The notes beneath the pieces are model-generated. The model was not told the origin of the DNA, did not search any database, and was given only the letters and a program-made list of their open reading frames with translations. DNA of 20,051 nt from an uncultured Bacilli bacterium (lineage in GTDB: Bacteria > Bacillota_I > Bacilli_A > RF39 > UBA660). Each line of letters opens with the position of its first letter. Positions within the stretch are counted from its first letter, which is position 1. This document shows, in pieces, positions 7,771 to 14,087 of this stretch. Where the stretch lies: positions 1 through 20,051 of the forward strand of contig CALVVN010000050.1 of NCBI GenBank assembly GCA_944363865.1, given 5' to 3'. The position numbers and the translations under genes are program-made.

Positions 7771-7992
7771 ATGAAAAAGATATTAATTTGGCTTATTAAT
7801 TTGTACCAAATAATGCCACTACATTCACACTCCCATTGTAGATTTTATCCAACTTGTTCAGAATATACAAAACAAGCTATATACGAGTATGGTGCATTTA
7901 ATGGTTTAATAATTGGTATAAAAAGAATATTAAGATGTAGGCCATTTGGTAAAAGTGGAATAGATTTATTACCAATAAAGGAGAAAAGATGA
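7771..7992 (+). CDS. yidD: Membrane protein insertion efficiency factor YidD
   Basis: A small 73-residue member of the YidD family, which assists YidC-dependent insertion of membrane proteins. The diagnostic motif CRFYPTCSEY (Cys23, Cys29) and the later RILRCRPFG (Cys56) are intact, as is the amphipathic N-terminus (residues 1-15) thought to lie on the membrane. Where relatives read PL followed by a few residues before the first Cys, this one has PLHSHSHC, a cluster of three histidines next to conserved cysteines. Elsewhere yidD normally sits between rnpA and yidC; neither is here. The start is set by the family N-terminus but has no ribosome binding site. The TGA stop overlaps the ATG of the next gene (ATGA), so the two should be translationally coupled. 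Confidence 0.95.
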   Translation: MKKILIWLINLYQIMPLHSHSHCRFYPTCSEYTKQAIYEYGAFNGLIIGIKRILRCRPFGKSGIDLLPIKEKR

Positions 7993-8846
7993 AAAAGATA
8001 TTATTTTTAATTTTAATGAGTTTATCACTAACCGGCTGTTTTGAAAACACTAACTTTAATGATGATACAACATACGCTACTATATACCCAATAGAATATA
8101 TAACAGATTATTTATATAGTGAGTATTCAGAAATAAATAGTATATATCCAAATGAAGTAAATATTGCAGAGTATTCTTTAACTGATAAACAAAAAAACAA
8201 TTATTCCAGTGCGAATACTTTTATCTATAACGGCATTTCAAGTGAAGTTGATTTAGCGGTAGTGTTTTTAAATAAAAACAAAGATTTAGAAATAATAGAT
8301 GCAATGAAAAGCATGAATTATAAATATGGATTAGAAGAACTTTGGTTAGACCCATCGCATTATTTAATGATGGCTAGAAACGTAAAAGAAAGTTTAATAG
8401 ATTATGAAGAAAACGTATATACTAAAGAAAAAATAGAAGAAAAATACGATGAATTAAAAATTATAATTTCTGAAATTGATGTTGACTTAACAATGATTGG
8501 AAAAAATGCAAGTTATAATAATATCGTAGTTGCAAATGAAACTTTATCATTTCTATCAAAATATAATATAAACGTGATATCATTAGATGAAAATAATAGT
8601 AATTACGACAGAAACTACACAACCGCTTCTACATTAGCAAGTGATAAAGACATTTTATATATATATAAATTAAAAGGTTCTGAATTATCTGATAGCATAA
8701 ACAATTTAGTAAATACTTATGAACTAGAAGTAATTGAAATAGATACTATGACTAATTTAACAGAAGAGCAAAGAAAAAATGGAGAAAATTATATATCAAT
8801 TATGAACGATAATATAGACCAATTAAAAAGAGAACTACTCAAATAG
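7989..8846 (+). CDS. ZnuA/TroA-like lipoprotein with lost metal ligands
   Basis: A 285-residue secreted lipoprotein: a basic start, hydrophobic segment and lipobox LTGC with Cys17 as the lipidation site. By eye the mature part follows the zinc/manganese-binding proteins of ABC importers: a YPIEYITDYL start, an IYNGISSE block, ELWLDPSHYLMMARNV (family DPHxWLDP), a helical EKIEEKYDELK linker, a VVANETLSFLSKY block (family SHDAFGYFAKRY) and the following strand. The ligand positions appear changed: Ala60 for the first His, Glu117 for the second, Asn183 for the third, and Tyr226 near the final acidic residue. It may bind something other than a metal ion, or act as a non-transporting receptor. No ABC permease or ATPase gene is adjacent. 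An AAGGAG site inside the end of yidD and the ATGA overlap tie its translation to yidD. The ligand alignment is manual. Confidence 0.75.
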   Translation: MKKILFLILMSLSLTGCFENTNFNDDTTYATIYPIEYITDYLYSEYSEINSIYPNEVNIAEYSLTDKQKNNYSSANTFIYNGISSEVDLAVVFLNKNKDLEIIDAMKSMNYKYGLEELWLDPSHYLMMARNVKESLIDYEENVYTKEKIEEKYDELKIIISEIDVDLTMIGKNASYNNIVVANETLSFLSKYNINVISLDENNSNYDRNYTTASTLASDKDILYIYKLKGSELSDSINNLVNTYELEVIEIDTMTNLTEEQRKNGENYISIMNDNIDQLKRELLK

Positions 8847-8856
8847 TTCTCTTTTT
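8825..8856. terminator. Shared bidirectional terminator, 13-bp perfect stem
   Basis: AAAAAGAGAACTA (8825-8837) pairs perfectly with TAGTTCTCTTTTT (8844-8856) around a six-base loop, with T-runs at the end on both strands. It includes the TAG stop of the lipoprotein gene (8844-8846) and most of the ruvB stop codon (8855-8857), so one element ends both converging transcripts. Confidence 0.85.
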
Positions 8857-9856
8857 AAAACAAAGTATTTTCTCTTTTAACATTTAATAATTCATATGCT
8901 TTTTCAGTAGCGATGCGCCCTCTAGCAGTTCTTTTTAAATAACCTTCTTGAAGTAAAAAAGGTTCAATTACATCTTCAATATTAGTACTTTCTTCTCCAA
9001 TAGTTGAAGCGATACTATCTATTCCTACAGGACCACCATTAAACTTAGTAATAATACTATTTAAATACTCCATATCAACTTTATCAAGGCCTGTTGAGTC
9101 TACCCCTAGTCTCTTCAATGCTTTTAACGTCACTTCTTTATTAATTTCTCCGTCTCCATCTACAAGTGCGAAATCCGCGACTCTCTTTAGTAGCCTATTT
9201 GCAATTCTAGGTGTTTTTCTACTTCTTTTAGCAATAATTTTTGCCGCTTCATTAGTAATATTAATATCTAATACACCACTACTTCTTTTTACAATAAGTT
9301 CCAGTTCTTCATCTGTATAATATTCTAACTTACAAGTAATACCAAATCTATCCCTAAGAGGACTAGATAAATCCCCTGCTCTTGTTGTTGCACCAATTAA
9401 AGTAAAAGGTGGTAAATCTATTTTAATATTACGAGTTTGACCTTCATTTCCAATAATAATATCTAATTGATAATCTTCCATCGCACTATAAAGTACTTCT
9501 TCAATATATCTAGGCATTCTATGAATTTCATCAATAAATAATACATCTCTAGGTTCAAGAGAAGATAAAATTGCAGCAAGGTCTCCAGTCTTTTCAATCG
9601 TAGGACCATTAGCAGTTTTAATATTTACATCTAATTCATTCGCAATTATATGCGCTAAAGTGGTTTTACCAAGACCAGGTGGTCCATATAGTAAAACATG
9701 ATCTAAAGTTTTATCTCTAAGTAAAGAAGCTTTAACAAATACTTTTACATTTTCTTTAACTTCAGTTTGACCAATATATTCATCAAAATTAGTTGGTCTA
9801 ATTGATTTATCATATGTATCAGTAATTTGCTCTTCATAATCAAGTATTTTATCCAT
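8855..9856 (-). CDS. ruvB: Holliday junction branch migration helicase RuvB
   Basis: The AAA+ motor of the RuvAB complex, which drives branch migration of Holliday junctions during recombinational repair. The 333-residue protein has Walker A GPPGLGKT (58-65), Walker B VLFIDEIHR (Asp109, Glu110), the sensor-1 region GATTRAG, the arginine-finger segment LRDRFG, and the C-terminal winged-helix domain with FNGGPVGIDSIA and the closing LKRTARGRIAT segment. The length is typical (about 330-340). It begins eight bases after ruvA with a strong GGAGGG site overlapping the ruvA stop, so the two are made together. The end is defined by the shared terminator. Confidence 0.98.
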   Translation of the reverse strand: MDKILDYEEQITDTYDKSIRPTNFDEYIGQTEVKENVKVFVKASLLRDKTLDHVLLYGPPGLGKTTLAHIIANELDVNIKTANGPTIEKTGDLAAILSSLEPRDVLFIDEIHRMPRYIEEVLYSAMEDYQLDIIIGNEGQTRNIKIDLPPFTLIGATTRAGDLSSPLRDRFGITCKLEYYTDEELELIVKRSSGVLDINITNEAAKIIAKRSRKTPRIANRLLKRVADFALVDGDGEINKEVTLKALKRLGVDSTGLDKVDMEYLNSIITKFNGGPVGIDSIASTIGEESTNIEDVIEPFLLQEGYLKRTARGRIATEKAYELLNVKRENTLF

Positions 9857-9864
9857 AAACCCTC

Positions 9865-10413
9865 CTATTTTAATAACAATTTCAAAGCTTGTTTAACTTG
9901 TTCCTCAATAGACAAAGAATTATCTACTTCTTTTATAACACGTTTTATATCATTAGTTTTATAACCTAAACTCATTAGTACGCTTACAAGTTCTTCATCA
10001 GCTTCTGGTTCATTAGTTTTACTAACAAGTTTACCTTTTAAATCTAAAATAATTTGTTTAGCAAGTTTTTCACCAACTTTAGGAAACTTCTTTAAATATA
10101 ACAAGTTTTCTCTATCAATCGCATCAATAACTCCACTTACAGTTCCAGTAGCAAGTATCGGTAAAGCAACTTTAGGTCCTAAACCTTTAACCCCTATAAG
10201 TTTTAAAAACAGTTCTCTTTCTTCTAATGTCTTAAACCCATATAAACTATTTTCATCTTCTCTAATATAATTATATAAATAAACTCTTTCTGTACAGTTT
10301 TCTTTAAATACATAAGGATTAGGAGTAAAAACTTTATAACCTATCCCGTTGTTACAGATAACAACACTATTAGAATCTAAAGAAGCAACTATACCTTCTA
10401 TAAAATCATACAT
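9865..10413 (-). CDS. ruvA: Holliday junction DNA-binding protein RuvA
   Basis: Binds the four-way junction as a tetramer and loads RuvB. The 182-residue protein starts with the OB-fold domain (MYDFIEGIVASL, about 1-63), then the two helix-hairpin-helix motifs of domain II (IGVKGLGPKVALPIL and FPKVGEKLAKQIILDLKGK), a linker, and the small C-terminal domain III that touches RuvB (about 137-182, VSVLMSLGYKTNDI). It is slightly shorter than the usual 190-205, mainly in the linker. The ribosome site AGGAAGTG and a promoter with an extended -10 lie just upstream. It is the first gene of ruvA-ruvB; ruvC is absent here, as in Firmicutes, where RecU resolves junctions. Confidence 0.97.
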   Translation of the reverse strand: MYDFIEGIVASLDSNSVVICNNGIGYKVFTPNPYVFKENCTERVYLYNYIREDENSLYGFKTLEERELFLKLIGVKGLGPKVALPILATGTVSGVIDAIDRENLLYLKKFPKVGEKLAKQIILDLKGKLVSKTNEPEADEELVSVLMSLGYKTNDIKRVIKEVDNSLSIEEQVKQALKLLLK

Positions 10414-10433
10414 ATCTATTCACTTCCTAATCT

Positions 10434-10462
10434 ATTATACCAAACGTTAGTATGCTATGCAA
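10434..10462 (-). promoter_or_regulatory. Promoter of ruvA-ruvB (extended -10)
   Basis: On the minus strand a perfect TATAAT (10434-10439) is preceded by TGG (extended -10), with a -35-like TTGCAT (10457-10462) at 17-base spacing. The -10 is about 20 bases before the ruvA ATG, leaving room for the AGGAAGTG site. I see no hairpin terminator between pilD and this promoter, so read-through from gspF-pilD is possible. I see no LexA-type operator here. Confidence 0.6.
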
Positions 10463-10473
10463 TAATAAATATC

Positions 10474-11208
10474 TTAAAAGACACTATAACTAGGCATAAC
10501 AAACAAAACAATTAAAGCACCAATAAGTAAAAACGGTCCAAATGGGATTTCCTTTTCTTCTCGTTTACTGAGATAATAATAAATTAATGTAGTGCTACAT
10601 GCAATTATCAAAGATATAAGAGTAGAATAAAAACCTATTGACAAAGATATAAAAAACAATAGTTTAATGTCTCCCCATCCAAGACTTTCTCTTTTAAAAA
10701 CCTTATCTCCAATTAATTTAACAATTAAGATAAGTAATGTGACAACAAAAGCACTTATAATTTTTTCAAAAAAATAATCTTTTTCAACATGAATTATTGC
10801 TAAGGTAAATAGTAAACCTAATACAACAATCCTATCACTAATATAGTAATATTTAAAATCACTAACTATTGTAACACTTAAAACACTGGTTAAAACTAAT
10901 CCTAATAAAAAATTAGTACTTAAGCCAAACTTCAAATAAAATAGAACAAAAAGTAAAGAAGTTATTATTTCAACTATAAAAGATAAAGGATCAATTTTAC
11001 TTTTGCAATAAGCACACTTACCCTTTAAAAATATATAAGAAAAAATAGGTATATTCATATACCATTTAATTTCTCTCTTACAATTTTCACAAAAACTATT
11101 TGGCTTAGTAAGAGGAATTTTATTAGGAATTCTATACCCCATACAAGCATAAAAACTACCTAACACCATTCCTAATAACCCAACAAAAATTATAATAATC
11201 GTTTCCAT
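10474..11208 (-). CDS. pilD: Type IV prepilin peptidase / N-methyltransferase
   Basis: An integral membrane aspartyl protease that cleaves and methylates type IV prepilins or pseudopilins. The 244-residue protein has the conserved N-terminal GSFYACMGYRIP segment, a zinc-binding loop with two CxxC pairs (Cys40, Cys43, Cys65, Cys68), and the two catalytic aspartates: Asp117 in VSDFKYYYISD and Asp180 in GWGDIKLL, each beside hydrophobic helices. About seven to eight membrane segments are evident, as in the family. The presence of the cysteine loop and methylase region suggests the bifunctional form. In Bacillus the equivalent is ComC, needed for the competence pseudopilus. It follows gspF by eight bases with an AGGGGG ribosome site, so they form one unit; pilins and the assembly ATPase are not in the window. 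Confidence 0.95.
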   Translation of the reverse strand: METIIIIFVGLLGMVLGSFYACMGYRIPNKIPLTKPNSFCENCKREIKWYMNIPIFSYIFLKGKCAYCKSKIDPLSFIVEIITSLLFVLFYLKFGLSTNFLLGLVLTSVLSVTIVSDFKYYYISDRIVVLGLLFTLAIIHVEKDYFFEKIISAFVVTLLILIVKLIGDKVFKRESLGWGDIKLLFFISLSIGFYSTLISLIIACSTTLIYYYLSKREEKEIPFGPFLLIGALIVLFVMPSYSVF

Positions 11209-11216
11209 AAAACCCC

Positions 11217-13040
11217 CTATAAAAGTTCATTATACATCTGGAATATTGGCACAATTACTGCTATTAATATGAAACCTACTAACACCGCTAACAATACTAT
11301 TAAAAGTGGTTCAATAAATGTTTTTAACTTAGTTGAAATATTTACTTCTTGTATTTTGTAAAAACTACTTACTTTATCCAACATTTCTGATATTTGGCCA
11401 GTACTTTCACCAGTAGTAATCATATAATATGCAATTTCAGGAACTGCCCAGTTATCTTTAAACGATAAACTCATTTTATCACCACGGAGCAAGTTAGAAA
11501 TTGTATCATACATTATCATTTTATATATTTCATTATTAGTTATTTTACTTAATAAGTCTATACTATCAGTTAAAAGAACATTATTTTTATTTAAAACAGC
11601 AAACGTCTTTGCAAACAAAGCCATTTCATTATATATTATCATTTTTCCTATGATAGGTAAATGCATAAAAATATATTGCATTGCTGTTTTAAAAGCTTTA
11701 ACATTTGTATATAAAAGTTTATAACAAATAGATATTCCAACCGCACCTAGTATTAAATAAATATAATTTGCTTTTAACCATTCAGACATATTCAGAACGA
11801 TTAAAGTCAACCCATTTAGTTCAACGTCAATAGATTCATATATATCTACAAACTCTGGTATTATAACTATTAAAATAAAACTTACTGCTACAATAGCAAA
11901 AATTAAAATGATTATAGGATAAGTCATTGCTGAGACAAGTGCATCTCTAGTTGCTTGTTTTTCACTATAATATTCACTCATTTCATCAAGCGTTCCTTCA
12001 AGTTCACCAGTTAATTCAGCAGCTTTAATCATATTTATTAAAAGCCCAGGAAAAACATTGCCTTGTTTTTTTAATGCCTCACTAAAACTTTCACCCATAG
12101 TTAATTCATAAGTAAGCGAATCATATACTTTCTTATATCTTTTCTTTTTATCTTGTTGAGCAAGTATTTTTACTGCATCAGTTAAAGGAATACCGCTTTT
12201 AATATATGTCGATAACTGAGTTAGCCAAAATATCAAGTCCTTGTTGCGCATATTCTTTTGAAAATATTTGCTTTCTCCATGCACAAAATTAATCCACCAA
12301 TTAGTTTTAATCTCATACACTTCATATCCTTCATCAAGTAAATATGAATGCGTATCTAATTTAGAAAAAGCACTAAAATAGCCCTTGATAAGTTTACCGT
12401 TTGAATTTCTTGCTAAATACTGATATGTTTGTTTTTTCTCACTTCTTTCAGCGTCTTTACCAAACTTATCAATTAATAGAACTTCAAGTTCCCTTTCACG
12501 TTTGTTTCTATAATGTTTTACAATAGCCAAATTATTCCATTTTCTAATAAAATAATTCTTTATTCTACCAGGTATTTCTTTAAAATAAGTTGTTACTCTC
12601 TCTATAGTATTTTTAAACTTTTTACCCAAATATTCAATAAAATCAGCAACCTTAGTTATTATATATATAGGAAACTCATAAAAACAAAACTTAATAGTTA
12701 AACCACTACCTTTAAGAATTGCTTTTAATAACAAATATATTTCTATTGAAATAAACCTTAAAAAATATTTATAACATAGTTTACTAAATATAACTACAAA
12801 CTTGCCGATGTATTTAAAGGCAACTAAAACCCCATAGCCAATATAACTAAACAACGATATTAATTTAGTAATTGTAAAGTCAAAAAACCTAAACAACCCA
12901 ACACTAAAATATTTTAGAAGTATGAAAAACTCTAAAACAATGAACTTAATAGATTTATATAAATATATAAATAAAACTTTAAATAAATTATAGATGAAGT
13001 TAAAAATACTATTAAATATTTTAGTGTTTTTCTTTTTCAT
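11217..13040 (-). CDS. gspF: GspF/PilC/ComGB-type platform protein with long N-terminal extension
   Basis: Inner-membrane platform of type IV pilus, competence-pilus or type II secretion machines. The recognisable protein begins around residue 205 (YQYLARNSNGKLIKGYF, the short N-terminal PilC/GspF domain), followed by the first T2SSF domain (from about 268, LTQLSTYIKSGIPL) and the second (from about 473, FAKTFAVLNKNNVLL), with membrane helices at roughly 365-395, 427-445 and 575-600 and the usual C-terminal VPIFQMYNELL. Typical relatives have about 350-410 residues; this one has 607. The extra 200 or so N-terminal residues are Phe/Ile/Tyr/Leu-rich with lysines spaced every several residues, resembling a run of amphipathic or membrane helices, followed by a basic stretch (about 130-205). 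There is no frameshift or second start that would split them. Ribosome site AGGGAG; pilD follows eight bases downstream. Confidence 0.93.
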   Translation of the reverse strand: MKKKNTKIFNSIFNFIYNLFKVLFIYLYKSIKFIVLEFFILLKYFSVGLFRFFDFTITKLISLFSYIGYGVLVAFKYIGKFVVIFSKLCYKYFLRFISIEIYLLLKAILKGSGLTIKFCFYEFPIYIITKVADFIEYLGKKFKNTIERVTTYFKEIPGRIKNYFIRKWNNLAIVKHYRNKRERELEVLLIDKFGKDAERSEKKQTYQYLARNSNGKLIKGYFSAFSKLDTHSYLLDEGYEVYEIKTNWWINFVHGESKYFQKNMRNKDLIFWLTQLSTYIKSGIPLTDAVKILAQQDKKKRYKKVYDSLTYELTMGESFSEALKKQGNVFPGLLINMIKAAELTGELEGTLDEMSEYYSEKQATRDALVSAMTYPIIILIFAIVAVSFILIVIIPEFVDIYESIDVELNGLTLIVLNMSEWLKANYIYLILGAVGISICYKLLYTNVKAFKTAMQYIFMHLPIIGKMIIYNEMALFAKTFAVLNKNNVLLTDSIDLLSKITNNEIYKMIMYDTISNLLRGDKMSLSFKDNWAVPEIAYYMITTGESTGQISEMLDKVSSFYKIQEVNISTKLKTFIEPLLIVLLAVLVGFILIAVIVPIFQMYNELL

Positions 13041-13069
13041 TTGTACTCCCTCTATTCTTATACTATTTA

Positions 13070-13078
13070 ATTATAACA
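13070..13078 (-). promoter_or_regulatory. Extended -10 promoter of gspF-pilD
   Basis: On the minus strand TGT is followed directly by TATAAT (13070-13075), an extended -10 about 30 bases before the gspF ATG. The -35 position holds only a T-run. The 154-base divergent region up to the next gene is otherwise very AT-rich; a TAAAAT at 13172-13177 is a possible -10 for the plus-strand gene. No further structure was recognised. Confidence 0.45.
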
Positions 13079-13194
13079 TAGCATTTTTAATTAAAAAAGA
13101 GTTTTTTATTATTATTTTTTTGCAAAGGACTTGTTTTACACTAAATAAAAAACAATTTAAATAATTTTACATAAAATAATATAGGTGAATTAAT

Positions 13195-13467
13195 ATGTTT
13201 TCAAATTTAAATTTAACAAAAATTATCGGTGGAATAAGTAAAGGCGTATCATTAGCAAATAAAGCTATACCAGTATATAAACAAGTAAAACCTATATATT
13301 CTAATGTTAAAGGTTTTATAAATACATTTAATACGGTAAAAAAAGAAGAAATAAAAGAACAAGAAAAAACTATAAAACAATTTGAAAGACCGAAATCTTA
13401 TTTTATATCAAATAAAAATAATAGTCGTGGAAGCTTTGATTTAGATACTTTAACATTCTTTCAATAA
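13195..13467 (+). CDS. YqfQ (VrrA)-like small protein
   Basis: A 90-residue, lysine-rich protein of unknown function. Residues about 8-45 (GGISKGVSLANKAIPVYKQ and the following KPIYSNVKGF) resemble the conserved core of the Firmicutes YqfQ/VrrA-like family, in which a helix with a repeated 'P-x-x-Q/K-x-x-P' pattern precedes an N-x-x-x-F segment. The rest is a charged helix (KKEEIKEQEKTIKQ) and a polar tail. In Bacillus yqfQ lies in the same sigA-yqfN neighbourhood, and here the gene is convergent with trmK and close to rpoD, which supports the assignment. The start has AGGTGA six bases upstream. No signal peptide or membrane helix is seen. The family call is by eye and moderately sure. Confidence 0.65.
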   Translation: MFSNLNLTKIIGGISKGVSLANKAIPVYKQVKPIYSNVKGFINTFNTVKKEEIKEQEKTIKQFERPKSYFISNKNNSRGSFDLDTLTFFQ

Positions 13468-13514
13468 AAGAGTTAGTATTTGTAATTCTTTATAACATCT
13501 ACTAACTCTTTTAT
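13464..13514. terminator. Shared terminator with arm inside the trmK coding end
   Basis: ATAAAAGAGTTAGTA (13464-13478) and its exact reverse complement (13500-13514) form a 15-bp stem around a 21-base loop. One arm covers the stop codons of both the YqfQ-like gene (13465-13467) and trmK (13473-13475); the loop and the other arm encode the last residues of TrmK. Short T-runs follow on both strands. It probably terminates both converging transcripts. Confidence 0.7.
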
Positions 13515-14087
13515 ACTTTCACTTTTATCATAAAACTTTTTATATTTATTTAATAAATAATTGTTTTTTTCTATCAATAATTTAATATTCACATGATTTT
13601 TACCAATTAATAACTCTTCTTTTGTATATTCTGCATTACCAACATAAAACTCAATAAGATTATAATATTTATCTTTTTCTTTTATTATTTCTTCTTCCTT
13701 TATAGCATAGCCTAATCTTAACATATTACTTCTTAAAATATCATGGTTATTATTTGAAATTGTAATAATTTTTTTAAACTTTTTGTTTTGTTTTTCTAAT
13801 ATATTAATTATAGTATACGTACCCATACCAGCTAAAACAAGTGTGTTTATTTCATCTTGATTTACATTTTCTAGTCCATCACTAACTATAAATGTAATGT
13901 ATTTATATGTCTTATCTTTTTTAGTCCTATTATACGCATTTAAAACTATATTTTCTTTTATATCAGATGCAAAACTAAATATTCCTCTTTTAGCAAGCAT
14001 ACTTCCTAGAAGAGCAGTATCACATCCAATATCTAAAACCACATCACTTTCATTTATTCTAGCGTTTATTGCTTCTAACCTAGTCAA
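13473..14087 (-). CDS. trmK: tRNA (adenine-22-N1)-methyltransferase TrmK
   Basis: Cytoplasmic SAM-dependent enzyme that makes m1A at position 22 of some tRNAs. The 204-residue protein has the family opening RLEAI, the SAM-binding motif I VLDIGCDTALLGSMLAKRG, the characteristic LVLAGMGTYTIINIL (family AGMGG), and the ISNNNHDILRSNMLRLGYAI ... YYNLIEFYVG block, followed by a helical C-terminus. Relatives read DIGSDHAYLP where this has DIGCDTALLG, so some pocket residues differ. The start is the TTG at 14087: it comes directly after an in-frame TAA, with AAGGG nine bases upstream, and overlaps the end of rpoD by eight bases, implying translational coupling. In Bacillus the next gene is yqfO (Nif3-like); it is absent here. 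Confidence 0.9.
   Translation of the reverse strand: MTRLEAINARINESDVVLDIGCDTALLGSMLAKRGIFSFASDIKENIVLNAYNRTKKDKTYKYITFIVSDGLENVNQDEINTLVLAGMGTYTIINILEKQNKKFKKIITISNNNHDILRSNMLRLGYAIKEEEIIKEKDKYYNLIEFYVGNAEYTKEELLIGKNHVNIKLLIEKNNYLLNKYKKFYDKSESIKELVDVIKNYKY

Noticed and set aside
7771..7992. Mycoplasma-type code with TGA as tryptophan
   Set aside because: yidD ends at TGA at the expected family length, and conserved tryptophans in SMC, DnaG, PepF and others are all TGG.
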